Shown: positions 38,923 to 48,857, counted from the first letter of the stretch. The stretch is DNA of 64,000 nucleotides from Acidobacteriota bacterium (GCA_003223025.1 QHXR01000008.1:29634-93633), one strand, 5' to 3'. The notes: generated by a model not told the origin, from the letters alone. Translations and numbers: made by a program.

Positions 38923-39315
38923 ATGGAAGAACTAACACTTGAAGAAAAACTGCGGATCAACGCCGACCTGATCAAAGAACATCTGAGCCCCGCCGCCGGA
39001 TTCGAGCTCGCATTCAACGAAGCATCCGTCGCGTGGATCGACGGATTTATCGAGCGCCAGCGTAGCCGCGATGATTTCGACCTCGCGGCTTCAGATGGAT
39101 TGGCGCAGAAATTAGGCTCGTTCGTCGGCGAATGCATGTGCAATGAATTCGGCGGTAAATGGAAACAACTGGATGAAGGTCTTGGGATCGTGTTCAGTGA
39201 CGGCAACGCGGCATTTCCTCTCACCAAAGTCCGGAAACAATTCGCCAACGGCAGTGACGATTCGATCCTGAGTTTTTACCGGTCGGCGGCGGCGCTTTTT
39301 TCACGACAAGGCTGA
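38923..39315 (+). CDS. Small soluble protein of unknown function in the caspase locus
   Basis: The 130-residue protein has no signal peptide, unlike all its neighbours, so it should stay in the cytoplasm. It begins with a helical, acidic stretch (MEELTLEEKLRINADLIKEH) and has 'GSFVGECMCNEFGGKWK' near residue 83, then 'FPLTKVRKQFANG'. The pattern (a helix with G-x-x-x-GE, a conserved W, then P-x-x-K-V) is reminiscent of DUF3806-like or immunity-type proteins but I cannot assign it. A GAGG ribosome site lies upstream. It is 36 bases after the metacaspase gene and probably in its operon. Confidence 0.6.
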   Translation: MEELTLEEKLRINADLIKEHLSPAAGFELAFNEASVAWIDGFIERQRSRDDFDLAASDGLAQKLGSFVGECMCNEFGGKWKQLDEGLGIVFSDGNAAFPLTKVRKQFANGSDDSILSFYRSAAALFSRQG

Positions 39316-39347
39316 GGTTTAGCGAGTGTGACGTTAGATGTTTCCTT

Positions 39348-41465
39348 ATGAGAACTCACTGGTATTTGCCTGTCCTTTTGGTGATCGCACTTCTCGACCC
39401 ATCTCGTTCGTCAGCGCAGCCGAATGCGTCGAAGGTCGAGCTTCATGTCGAGACGGGACACACGAGAGCGATCACCGCACTCGCATACAGTCCCGACGGA
39501 CGAACGATCGCAAGTGCTAGCGACGATCAGACGATAAGGCTTTGGGATGTGACCACCGGAACCGAGCTCAAGAGTATGGAAGGGCATTCGGATAACGTGA
39601 AATCCGTAATGTTCAGTCCGGACGGAAAAACGATCGCGAGCGCCAGTGACGACCAGACGATCCGACTTTGGGATATCGACACCGGAGCCGAGCTAAAGCA
39701 AATTCGCGGGCACTCGGGCAGTGTAAATGCCATCGCGTTTAGCCCTGACGGGACGATGCTTGGAAGCGGAAGCGATGACGGTACGGTCCGGCTTTGGGAC
39801 ATGAAAACCGGAAAGGAACTGAGGCGGTTCGAGGGCCACACCAAACCGGTCATTTCCCTGGACTTCAGTTTTGACGGCAAGACGATAGCGAGCGGAAGTC
39901 TCGACCGCACAATTAGGATCTGGAACGCCGACTCCGGTGCTGAGAGAAGACGGATCGACGCGCTGTCGTATTTCATCGATATCAGTCCCGACGGAAATAC
40001 GATCGGGAGCGGAAGCGACGATAAGATCGTCCGACTCTGGGATATAAGGACCGGAGTGGAGCTGAAACGTTTTACCGGCCACTCGAGCTCGATTCGCGAT
40101 ATTGCTTTCAGTCCCGACGGCAATACTGTCGCGAGTGCGAGCGACGACAAAACTGTGCGCTTGTGGGATCCGCAAACGGGGTCCGAGCTCAAAAGATTCG
40201 ATGGGCCGGGCGAACAGTTTGCGCTTGCTTTCGCACCCGATGGACGCACTTTGGCAAGCGGAGATTTTCAACAAACGATCTTTATCTGGGACGTGAAAAG
40301 CGGCAGCGAGATCAAACGTCTTGGTGGGCGATCAGCATGGGTCAGATCTATAGATTTCAGCCCCGATTCCACCGCGATCGTAACAGGGCACGATGACAAC
40401 TCTGTGCGTCTTTGGAAGATCAGCGGGCCGATGGAAATGACACGTCTCGAAGGCCACTCGAGCATGGTTGCTTCGGTTTTGTTTAGCTCCGACGGGACAA
40501 TGATCGCAAGCGGAAGTTATGACAAGACCGTCCGCTTGTGGGACGTCGAAAGCAGATCCGCGATCAAGGTTTTTCAGGGGCATTCGCGAAGTGTTTACGC
40601 GCTCGCGTTCACTCATGACGGCCAATATCTTGCGAGCGGGAGCGAAGACCAAACGATCAGACTCTGGAACGTGAGCACCGGAACCGAGATCAAACAATTT
40701 GGAGGGCAATCCGGCTGGGTTCGTTCTGTTGCTTTCGACTTCGACGATAAGACCTTATTCGGCGGCGGGGGCGATGTACAAGCATGGGACGTCACGACGG
40801 GTGCCGCACTGAAACGGTTCGGCGGTTGGGTTAGTCAGATGGCGTTGAGTCCCGACTCAAAGATATTGGCCACGGGCAGCAGCGATCACTCAATTCTGTT
40901 GCGCGATGCGGGCAGCGGTGCGGAGCTCAAGCGTCTTCAAGGACACACGAATGATGTTCTCTCGCTCGCATTTTCTCCGGATGGAAGGGTCCTGGCGAGC
41001 GGCAGCATGGACGGAACATTGAGATTGTGGGATGTCTCGACCGGAGCAGAGCTGAAACGAATAAAAGCGCATCCGTTCTGGGTCAACTCTGTACGGTTCA
41101 GCCGGGACGGTCGGATCCTGACGAGCGGCGGTGCGGACGGGACGATCAAATTCTGGACGCCCGAGACAGCTCGCGAACTTGCCACAGTAATCCCGCTGGA
41201 GGCCGAGTGGGTAGTGACGACACCCGGCGGGCGGTTTGATACGAATAAGTCTCTGGACAAAATTGAGGGACTTCACTGGATCGTAAATGACGAGATATTG
41301 AAGCCGGTCCCGCTCGAAGCGTTCATGCGGCATTACTACGAACCGAATCTGCTTGCTCGCGTACTGAAATGCACGCAAGAGGGTACCTGTGATCGGGAGT
41401 TCAAACCGCTCCCGCCGATCGGAGCGATCAATCGCGCGCGGCCGAGTGTTGCTGTCGTCAGATGA
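39348..41465 (+). CDS. Secreted WD40-repeat protein
   Basis: The 705-residue product has a signal peptide (MRTHWYLPVLLVIALL, cut near SSAQ) and then about fourteen WD40 repeats, each ending in 'IRLWDV' or similar ('GHSDNVKSVMFSPDGKTIASASDDQTIRLWD', cut here by repeat at about 42 residues). These make two seven-bladed propellers for protein binding. The last 80 residues, starting 'GGRFDTNKSLDKIEGLHWIV' and ending 'DREFKPLPPIGAINRARP', match the linker between propeller and caspase domain in the fusion protein encoded at 43230. It thus looks like the WD40 half of that fusion encoded separately. It is 38 bases ahead of the broken caspase gene. Confidence 0.85.
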   Translation: MRTHWYLPVLLVIALLDPSRSSAQPNASKVELHVETGHTRAITALAYSPDGRTIASASDDQTIRLWDVTTGTELKSMEGHSDNVKSVMFSPDGKTIASASDDQTIRLWDIDTGAELKQIRGHSGSVNAIAFSPDGTMLGSGSDDGTVRLWDMKTGKELRRFEGHTKPVISLDFSFDGKTIASGSLDRTIRIWNADSGAERRRIDALSYFIDISPDGNTIGSGSDDKIVRLWDIRTGVELKRFTGHSSSIRDIAFSPDGNTVASASDDKTVRLWDPQTGSELKRFDGPGEQFALAFAPDGRTLASGDFQQTIFIWDVKSGSEIKRLGGRSAWVRSIDFSPDSTAIVTGHDDNSVRLWKISGPMEMTRLEGHSSMVASVLFSSDGTMIASGSYDKTVRLWDVESRSAIKVFQGHSRSVYALAFTHDGQYLASGSEDQTIRLWNVSTGTEIKQFGGQSGWVRSVAFDFDDKTLFGGGGDVQAWDVTTGAALKRFGGWVSQMALSPDSKILATGSSDHSILLRDAGSGAELKRLQGHTNDVLSLAFSPDGRVLASGSMDGTLRLWDVSTGAELKRIKAHPFWVNSVRFSRDGRILTSGGADGTIKFWTPETARELATVIPLEAEWVVTTPGGRFDTNKSLDKIEGLHWIVNDEILKPVPLEAFMRHYYEPNLLARVLKCTQEGTCDREFKPLPPIGAINRARPSVAVVR

Positions 41466-41502
41466 CGAAGACAAGATACAAGAAACAACGAGAGGTAAAA
41501 GT

Positions 41503-43182
41503 ATGACGGGAGCTTCGGCGAGACTTTTGGGACGATGCGCAGTTGCGGTCTTCATGGCAGCTTGCGTCATTCTCGGCGGAACGGAGGGACGTGTTGCCGA
41601 CGCTGCATCGTTTCTGCGTCCGGCGATAAGTGCTCCGGTAGTGTCGGTCAATACGGACGGAACGGTGAATGTCGTAGTCGAGGTTACGACGGTGACCGAA
41701 GATGTTCGGTACGACGCCGACGATACGACCAGGACAAGAAAAATGACATCGGGCGTATACGACCTTCGCCTGTTTCGCGATGGACAGCTGATTGGGACCT
41801 CGACGCCGCGGGAAAAAACGGAGCAGTATATTCGCGACGCGCCTGCGGCGGTTGCGAAGGATAGGATCGCATATGCGAAAGACCCAAAGAGCGCGGTTTT
41901 CAATACTAATGAAGACAAACTCTGGCGGGCGAACAACGATGTCTTCTCGACCGTTGCACCGAACATCAAGATCCTGCCGTCCGCAAAGCCAGGCGAACCA
42001 TCGACGAGGGCCGAGGTTACATTCAGGAATGTAAAACTGCCGCGGGACGGGCGGGCGGAAGTGGAGTTTTCCGCTTACGCTTTCAATGTCGATCGCGTCA
42101 AAAGCGAAACAGTACGCACGACATACAAGATCGCAAATCCGGAGAAACGTCAGGGGCGCGCGTTTCTCATTTCGATCGGCGTGAATGCTTCAGAGAACAA
42201 GGCGTTCAATCTGAAGTACGCCGCGAATGACGCACGAAAAATGCAGGAAGTGATTGGCGAGCGGCTGAACGTCGATGCGAACTCTTTCTCGGAAGTTATC
42301 AAGATCCCGCTAATCTCGGATCATCAGACCGAGAAGTTCGCGATGGTGAACGACGCGCGCAAGGCGGTCATAAAAGGGGTATTTGCGATGCTGGCCGGAA
42401 CGTCGATTAGCGATGCTGCGGCGGAGATGGCGAAGAGTGACAAGACACTCGCCGTCGCGTTTGCTGGGAGCCCCTACTTTCAAAAGATCAAACCGGTCGA
42501 ACCGGAAGACACCGTCATCATCACCTACGCCGGCCACCGTTACGCCGATCAGTCCGGGATCTTTTATCTTTTGCCTCAAGACATCGGAACCGACACTTCG
42601 AAGCTAACGACCGAAGGAATTGGCCGGATGATCTCATCGGACGAGCTGTCGCTTTGGATGCAAGACGTGACTGCAGCCAAGATGATCATGGTGATCGACG
42701 CGTGTCACAGTTCCTCGGCGGTGCAGGGTGATGGTTTTAAGCCCTAGCCGATGGGCAGCCGCGGTCTCTGACAACTTGCCTACGATAAGGGAATGAAGAT
42801 TCTGTCTGCAACCCAGGCAGATAACGTTGCGTTGGAGCTTGGAAACCTGAAACAGGGACTGCTCAGCTACGTTCTCCTCGAAGACGGAGTGATCGCAAAG
42901 AAAGCAGACAGCGGTACGGCACCCGACGGCAAACTCACGCCGTCCGAATGGCTCGGCTACGCGGTCAACGCCGTTCCGAAACTTTACCAGGATGTACTCG
43001 AAGGAAAACGCTCGATCAACGTCGGTGGCAACACGGTCGACGTTTCAAAAGTTCCACTGGCACAGCGAGACGTAACGGTTTATGGAGCCGATCCCCAAGA
43101 CCGCAAGTCGATGGTCCAACAACCATCCGTTTTCGACTTTCGAAGGAAGAAAGATGAACGGGCGTTGATAGCGCTGAAATAA
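41503..43182 (+). pseudogene. Secreted caspase-fold protein, broken by two in-frame stop codons
   Basis: The start at 41503 follows an AGAGG ribosome site and gives an export signal (CAVAVFMAACVILGG). The reading frame matches the C-terminal 500 residues of the protein at 43230. A beta domain comes first ('VVSVNTDGTVNVVVEVTTV'), then the caspase fold ('FLISIGVNAS'). TAG at 42745 and TGA at 42769 replace the GGG and GGA codons of the paralogue; the frame then stays open to 43182. The catalytic cysteine in 'VIDACHSS' is present, but the usual GHG is GHR. A shorter protein ending at 42747 could still be made, lacking the last 145 residues. Confidence 0.85.
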
Positions 43183-43229
43183 AATGTTCGGGATGTCGGG
43201 ATTGAGCTTTCATCCCGGTAGGGAATAGC

Positions 43230-46200
43230 ATGATGAGAAAAAGTTTATTGAGCTTCCTGCTTTGGAACGCCGCATTATGTGCTTTGGTTTCAGGACAAGA
43301 AAACGAGCCTGCCGGACCGGGGTTGGTTGAACTCGTTGTCGAAGCCGGACACTCATCCCAGATAGACTCCCTGTGGCTGAATAAAAATGAAACTCGACTC
43401 GTAAGCAGCAGTGCTGATCGGATAGTTATTTGGGATTTCAATAGCCGCCGCGAACTCCGTGCTATCAAGGATGGCGGGCTTGCAGGCGTTTCAGCCGACG
43501 ACTCGGTGCTGATGACCAACAGCGATTCGTACGACCTGTGGGATCTCAGAACCGGCAATAAATTATTTTCCGTTAAGGACGTCACTACGTGCGCCTTTCA
43601 ACTTATTGGAGCGAATTTGGTTTGTCATGGATCAGACGGAATGTTCACGACACGGGATGGACTCTCCGGAGAAATATTAAGTACGTTTACGTCACCCGAA
43701 AAGCACTCATTAAATTTTGCGTTCGGACATAGAAATCGCGTCATCACGGGCGGAGTCCAAAATGATGTGGAAGAAAACCCAAAGCAATTGGGAACTGTTC
43801 GCATCTGGGATGCAAGCAAACAGTTCCTGTCATTGGAAAACGTCCAGTCCTGGGGCGCGAGCTCCGACGGTAAACGTTTGATAATCGTATACTCTTCGGG
43901 CGAGCTTTCCGTTCTCGATATTTCTGCGACTCCAACGACGATCTTTAGTTTGTCGGGTGCAAAGGGATTTAGCTTGTCTCCGGATGGACGATTTATTTTG
44001 GTGAATGATGATGTATGGGATATCGACCGAAAGGTGAAAACCTTCACCGCACCTGCAGCGAACGACGCCACGTTAAAAACCGATGTGAGCAGTAAATGGT
44101 TCACCCTTGAACGCAGTAACGGGGATGCTTCTTCGTCGGAATTCCGCAGCTTTGCCAATGGTGAGCTTCGACTAACGGTGAAGGTCGACTCATCTTTTTG
44201 GAGGCTAAGTCAAAATGAGAGATTCATTGTCGAACAAGCTCGCAGTGGGGATCTCAATTACTTGCTGAACGTTTACGATATAGAGACCGGCCGTAAACTG
44301 AACAAATCCGGTATTCCATTTTCCTATGGATCCGAGTTGGCGTCGGTTGTGGTTACTGATGACGGAAAGAAGCTTATCCTCGATAAGAGCGACAACATAG
44401 GGTCGGGCAGGCAACGCGACATAGTGGCGATCAATCTCGCAAATGGAACAACTGAATCCGTTTACTCCGCACCGGACGTTGAGCCTTTAGTAACTCCTCC
44501 GTCGACGATAATGATGAGACAACAAACGGGTGAATTGAAGGAACGGGTTTTTCAATTCTCAGCTGATAACAAGCAGATCGACCAAAGCAATAGAAACTTA
44601 GTTAGAGAACGAAAGATCTCATTAGCGTCGCAAGGGAACGATCTATTGTACGGGCCAATGGACTCACGAATCCTTTTGGTCAACTGGCTGCAACGAAAAA
44701 TCCAAGCTCAGTTCGAGAGTCGTGGAATGTCAATCTTAGTGGACTTGTATTCCGACAAGAAGATTATCGACATCAGCGCTTTTAGTAATTATCGTAAACA
44801 TCGAAATAAACTTGATCCAACGACTGGAGAGATCGTTTCATTTTCGGAGCTACCTAGCGGCCCGCTTCAAGAGGTGGACGAGAACACAACCGGTATGCCG
44901 GATTGGTCAAAGCGGTATGAAGCAGAGTTAGGAGCCGACTATAACCAGGACGAAAAAAACTCAATTCCTGTGGGGGAATTTGTGGTGAAAGAAAAGGCAT
45001 CGGGAAAGGAGATATTTAAGCAATCGAATGTGACGAATTATGAATTTACCGATGACGGCAAATATCTCGCTCTCTTTAAAAAAGAACCTGACGATCAAGA
45101 CCTCGAAGCTGTTCAAGTGTTCGACTTTGCGAATAAGCGCGTTATTTTTTCGAAGAGCAAAATTCAACGGAGTAGTTACATAAATAGTTTGAGCCCGGAC
45201 GGAAAAGCGCTTCTTCTCTCTAGCGTAAACCCGGAAGGCCGCTCACTTGATGTCTGGGATTTGCTTTCCAAACTTCGCGTCCGCACCTACCCGGACGTAA
45301 CCCGCTCCGAATTTATCGATAACGGCAAAGCTCTGGTTCTTTTTAAGGTTGCACAATCAGCCAATAAGGGGGCTCGTCCAATTGGCACGCTGGAAATCAG
45401 GAACTTTGTTACGGATTCATTGATGGTCAGTCATGACCGTGTCTCCGAGTACGAATTCAACGAAGATCATTCCCATCTTTTGGTCTACAGGCCCTCACCC
45501 ACTAGGGTCTCAACCTCGGATGCCGAGCTTTGGAATCTCAAGAAAAATGAGCTCGTGAGAAGAAGCGGCGGCATTCGAAGTAATGGGTCATATAATGGTT
45601 TTAGCCGCCGTAAGGACTATGTTTTCACCGAGAAGATCAGTTCGGGAACACAACCAAAAACTATCCAACTCGAGATATTCGACCTCGAGGGGAGTACATT
45701 GTTTAGGTCCGGAAATGAACTTGTGCAATATATTGTCGACAGCGAGGGTGCAAATTTCATTCTTGAATATCTTGACCGCATCGAATGGCACAATATTGTA
45801 TCGAACGAGAGCCGGACATTTCTTTTTGGAAAAAACTTCAAATTTGAGCTCGACTTGGGTTTAGAGGTTTTAGTAAGTCCGAATAATAAACACATAGCCT
45901 TTAGTTACAACCACAGGGACCGTGGGCAAAACTACTTCGCGGTTTGGGATCTTGAGAAGAATTGGGTAAACACGCGCGCTCCGCACGCAGCGAACGTTAC
46001 AAACGTTATCTTCAGTCCGGACGACCGGTTCTTGATCTCCAGCAGCGACGATGGGTCCGCGAAGTGGTGGGCCCTTGAAAATGGAGTCAAGGAAGCCTTA
46101 ACTTTTGTTCCACTGGATGAGGACAACTGGGTCGTTACTGATCCGAGTGGTCGGTTCGATACGAGCTTCTCACTAGATGACGTTAAGGGAATTCATTGGA

Positions 46201-47861
46201 ACGTTGGTACGCAGAAGGAATCCGTTCCGTTAGAAGCGTACATGAGGCAGTACTTTTCGCCGGGATTGCTTCGCAGTGTATTGCGATGCAACGCGCAGGT
46301 AGAAGACGACGGTTCTAATACTTGCGATAAAGAGTTCAAACCTTTGCCGTCAATCGCGGAGCTGAATCGTGTTCAGGCGAAACTCGGGAAGCCAGTCGTT
46401 TCGGCGATAAAGGCGGACGGAACCGTAGATGTGACTGTGGCTGTGGAGAGCATAACTGAAGAGGTTACGGTCAGTGCCGATAGAGCGCAGAAAGCAAAGC
46501 GAACATCCGGTGCATTTGATCTGCGGCTGTTTTTAGACGGGCAATTGATCGGGACCTCGACGCCCAAAGAACGACAGGAGAAGTACATCGCGAATGCTCC
46601 AGCTAATGTCGCAGCCGGAAAGCCCAGCGACAAGGTCATGGACTCACCGGACGACCGCGCATGGCGATCGGCAAATAATATTCTTGACATAAGATCGGAA
46701 AACATAAAGCAGATATCGCCGACAAAAGCCGAGGTCGCTTTTCGAAACATCAAGCTGCCGCGCGACGGACGGAGCGGAGTCGAGTTCTCCGCTTACGCAT
46801 TCAACACCGATCGGGTCAAAAGCGAGACAGTCCGCAGGGCCTTAAAGATCGAAAACCCCCAGACGAAAAAAGGTAAAGCGTATGTGATCTCCATCGGCGT
46901 GAACGCGTCCGACAACCGAAATTTCGATCTGAAGTACGCCGCGAATGACGCACGGAAGATGCAGGAAGTATTGGGCAGCCGCTTGGCGACATCGCAATTC
47001 TCTGAAGTAATAAATATCCCGCTTATATCCGAAAGAAGCTCGAGCCAGAGTCCCGGCGCCAGCAACGCGCGCAAAGCCGTTATCAAGGCCGTGTTCTCTT
47101 TACTGGCGGGACGGGCTAACGAGGTACCTACCGAAATAATGACGCAGATCCCCGATGCGGCGAAGATCGCTCCGGTCGAGCCGGAAGACACGCTGATCAT
47201 CACGTACGCCGGACACGGATATGCTGACCGCTCCGGGATCTTCTATCTTCTGCCCGAGGACATCGGAGTAGATACATCAGAGCTGACAACAAAAAATCTA
47301 AATCGAATGATCTCGTCGGACGAGTTGTCGCTTTGGATGCAAGACGTGACGGCAGCCGAGATGATCATGGTGATCGACGCGTGCCACAGTTCCTCGGCGG
47401 TGCAGGGTGATGGTTTTAAGCCCGGGCCGATGGGCAGCCGCGGTCTCGGACAACTTGCCTACGACAAGGGAATGAAGATCCTGTCAGCGACCCAGGCGGA
47501 CAATGTTGCGTTGGAGCTTGGAAACCTGAAACAGGGACTGCTCAGTTACGTTCTCCTCGAAGACGGAGTGATCGCAAAGAAAGCAGACAGCGGTACGGCA
47601 CCCGACGGCAAACTCACGCCGTCCGAATGGCTCGGCTACGCGGTCAACGCCGTTCCCAAACTTTACCAGGATGTACTCGAAGGAAAACGCGCGATCAACG
47701 TCGGTGGAAACACGGTCGACGTTTCAAAAGTTCCACCGGCACAGCGAGACGTAACGGTTTATGGAGCCGATCCCCAAGACCGCAAGTCGATGGTCCAACA
47801 ACCATCCGTTTTCGACTTTCGAAGGAAGAAAGATGAAAGACCGATGATCACGCTGAGATAG
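43230..47861 (+). CDS. Secreted WD40-like propeller and caspase fusion protein
   Basis: A 1543-residue protein. After the signal peptide (MMRKSLLSFLLWNAALCALVSGQ, cut after about 22) come some 950 residues of degenerate WD40-like beta-propeller repeats, clearest at the end ('HAANVTNVIFSPDDRFLIS', 'DGSAKWWALENG'). A linker ('SGRFDTSFSLDDVKGIHW') leads to a beta domain and then the caspase fold. 'YVISIGVNASDNRNF' is the first strand, catalytic His1329 lies in 'TYAGHGYA' and Cys1385 in 'VIDACHSSSA'. Both are intact. The 3' part is about 96% identical in DNA to the preceding pseudogene. Codon use of the propeller part is more AT-rich than neighbours. Substrate and trigger are unknown. Confidence 0.85.
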   Translation: MMRKSLLSFLLWNAALCALVSGQENEPAGPGLVELVVEAGHSSQIDSLWLNKNETRLVSSSADRIVIWDFNSRRELRAIKDGGLAGVSADDSVLMTNSDSYDLWDLRTGNKLFSVKDVTTCAFQLIGANLVCHGSDGMFTTRDGLSGEILSTFTSPEKHSLNFAFGHRNRVITGGVQNDVEENPKQLGTVRIWDASKQFLSLENVQSWGASSDGKRLIIVYSSGELSVLDISATPTTIFSLSGAKGFSLSPDGRFILVNDDVWDIDRKVKTFTAPAANDATLKTDVSSKWFTLERSNGDASSSEFRSFANGELRLTVKVDSSFWRLSQNERFIVEQARSGDLNYLLNVYDIETGRKLNKSGIPFSYGSELASVVVTDDGKKLILDKSDNIGSGRQRDIVAINLANGTTESVYSAPDVEPLVTPPSTIMMRQQTGELKERVFQFSADNKQIDQSNRNLVRERKISLASQGNDLLYGPMDSRILLVNWLQRKIQAQFESRGMSILVDLYSDKKIIDISAFSNYRKHRNKLDPTTGEIVSFSELPSGPLQEVDENTTGMPDWSKRYEAELGADYNQDEKNSIPVGEFVVKEKASGKEIFKQSNVTNYEFTDDGKYLALFKKEPDDQDLEAVQVFDFANKRVIFSKSKIQRSSYINSLSPDGKALLLSSVNPEGRSLDVWDLLSKLRVRTYPDVTRSEFIDNGKALVLFKVAQSANKGARPIGTLEIRNFVTDSLMVSHDRVSEYEFNEDHSHLLVYRPSPTRVSTSDAELWNLKKNELVRRSGGIRSNGSYNGFSRRKDYVFTEKISSGTQPKTIQLEIFDLEGSTLFRSGNELVQYIVDSEGANFILEYLDRIEWHNIVSNESRTFLFGKNFKFELDLGLEVLVSPNNKHIAFSYNHRDRGQNYFAVWDLEKNWVNTRAPHAANVTNVIFSPDDRFLISSSDDGSAKWWALENGVKEALTFVPLDEDNWVVTDPSGRFDTSFSLDDVKGIHWNVGTQKESVPLEAYMRQYFSPGLLRSVLRCNAQVEDDGSNTCDKEFKPLPSIAELNRVQAKLGKPVVSAIKADGTVDVTVAVESITEEVTVSADRAQKAKRTSGAFDLRLFLDGQLIGTSTPKERQEKYIANAPANVAAGKPSDKVMDSPDDRAWRSANNILDIRSENIKQISPTKAEVAFRNIKLPRDGRSGVEFSAYAFNTDRVKSETVRRALKIENPQTKKGKAYVISIGVNASDNRNFDLKYAANDARKMQEVLGSRLATSQFSEVINIPLISERSSSQSPGASNARKAVIKAVFSLLAGRANEVPTEIMTQIPDAAKIAPVEPEDTLIITYAGHGYADRSGIFYLLPEDIGVDTSELTTKNLNRMISSDELSLWMQDVTAAEMIMVIDACHSSSAVQGDGFKPGPMGSRGLGQLAYDKGMKILSATQADNVALELGNLKQGLLSYVLLEDGVIAKKADSGTAPDGKLTPSEWLGYAVNAVPKLYQDVLEGKRAINVGGNTVDVSKVPPAQRDVTVYGADPQDRKSMVQQPSVFDFRRKKDERPMITLR

Positions 47862-47970
47862 AATTCACATTTTCGCGATCACCATTTGAGACGAATCGAG
47901 AACCAGTTTCTTTCTAAGAAGGCAGGTTGATTGCGTGGGTGGATAGGGAGCACGATCGGAGCTTGGGACT

Positions 47971-48019
47971 AAAAGGGCTTCGATCGGCGCATGAGCGATC
48001 CAAGCCCTTCATTCTTTAT
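47971..48019. terminator. Bidirectional terminator between the caspase fusion and grpE
   Basis: A stem AAGGGCTTCGATCG pairs with CGATCCAAGCCCTT (one mismatch) around an 8-base loop. T-rich tracts follow on the minus strand (CCCTTTTAG) and, more loosely, on the plus strand (CATTCTTTATT). It serves two convergent genes. Confidence 0.75.
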
Positions 48020-48028
48020 TGATCGGCG

Positions 48029-48703
48029 CTATTCGCCGGCAGATTGCGCGCGACCTTTTCCGACTTGAACACGTGCCGGACGCAAAAGTCGATCGCCAAA
48101 TCTATATCCTCGCGAATACTCTGCTGTTACGATCCCGTCGTCTTGTGCGTCAACTTCTGCCATGTCGATCGCTTCGTGCATCTCGGGATCGAACTTCATG
48201 CCGATCGACGGAACGGCCTCAACGCCGACGCTCATCAACGCCTGCTCGAATGATCGGGCGGTTCCTTTTACGCCATCGCGAAGATGATCGACGGACGAAT
48301 CCTGCTCGCTCGCATTGATCGCGAGATTCAAATTGTCGAGCACCGGCAAGAGCGTTGTCAGAAAATTGAATTGACCTTGCTTTGAGCGATCCTCGAGCGT
48401 TTTCATTAGCCGCGCCCGCATATCAGCCGTTTCCTTTTCGAGATTCGACTTTGCCTCATCGAACTTTGCCTGTACTCCGACGAGCTTTGCTTCGGCGGCC
48501 TCACGTCGTTCGGTTTCAGTTTTCAGTTTCCCTTCGAGCTCTATCTCGAGCCGCGATTTTTGCGGAGCTTCTTCCTTCACGTCGTCACGAATGCCTTCTT
48601 CGTTAAAACGACGCTTGTCATTCACCGGAATCTTCGTCGGCTCGTCATCAATAATCTCTCCGTCAAACGGATCATGCTGGTTCATTTTCTTTCTCTTAAA
48701 CAT
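48029..48703 (-). CDS. grpE: GrpE nucleotide-exchange factor
   Basis: A 224-residue cochaperone that releases ADP from DnaK. The middle is a long coiled coil (residues 50-110, 'RREAAEAKLVGVQAKFDEAK' region), followed by the four-helix part 'FLTTLLPVLDNLNLAI'. The C-terminal beta domain has 'GMKFDPEMHEAI' and 'GYRFGDRLLRPARVQVG', the signature of the family. The first 45 residues are acidic and disordered. An in-frame ATG six codons later (MNQHD) has a better placed ribosome site and may be the true start. No dnaK or dnaJ is adjacent. Confidence 0.9.
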   Translation of the reverse strand: MFKRKKMNQHDPFDGEIIDDEPTKIPVNDKRRFNEEGIRDDVKEEAPQKSRLEIELEGKLKTETERREAAEAKLVGVQAKFDEAKSNLEKETADMRARLMKTLEDRSKQGQFNFLTTLLPVLDNLNLAINASEQDSSVDHLRDGVKGTARSFEQALMSVGVEAVPSIGMKFDPEMHEAIDMAEVDAQDDGIVTAEYSRGYRFGDRLLRPARVQVGKGRAQSAGE

Positions 48704-48749
48704 CCTTCGTTAATAGTAAGGCGTGGATCACGAATAGGGAATCCACCGA

Positions 48750-48857
48750 CTACGGCGACGTCACCGCCATTTGTCCGGCCGTAGCCGGAGAGAACTTCAT
48801 CTCTCCGTTTTCTGCCGACACTCGAACGGGTTTGCCCGCTTTCGAGTTCGCCCTTTC
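48750..48857 (-). pseudogene. Fragment similar to the 3' end of clpB
   Basis: On the minus strand this stretch reads 'AGKPVRVSAENGEMKFSP', closely resembling '[19 protein letters not shown]' at the extreme C-terminus of ClpB encoded at 49582. The DNA is also alignable ('gaacttcat-ctcc-ttttc-gccga'). There is no rest of a clpB gene upstream of it. It is either the end of a lost second clpB or a leftover from an insertion that split off the old end of clpB. It lies 46 bases upstream of grpE; the following 228 bases to the next gene show nothing recognisable. Confidence 0.65.

Noticed and set aside
39480-41150. Periodic DNA similarity of about 126 bases
   Set aside because: This is the WD40 repeat of about 42 residues, so it is explained by the protein.
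40890-41969. A 359-codon minus-strand frame across the WD40/caspase junction
   Set aside because: It crosses two clear plus-strand genes and has no export signal, motif or ribosome site.
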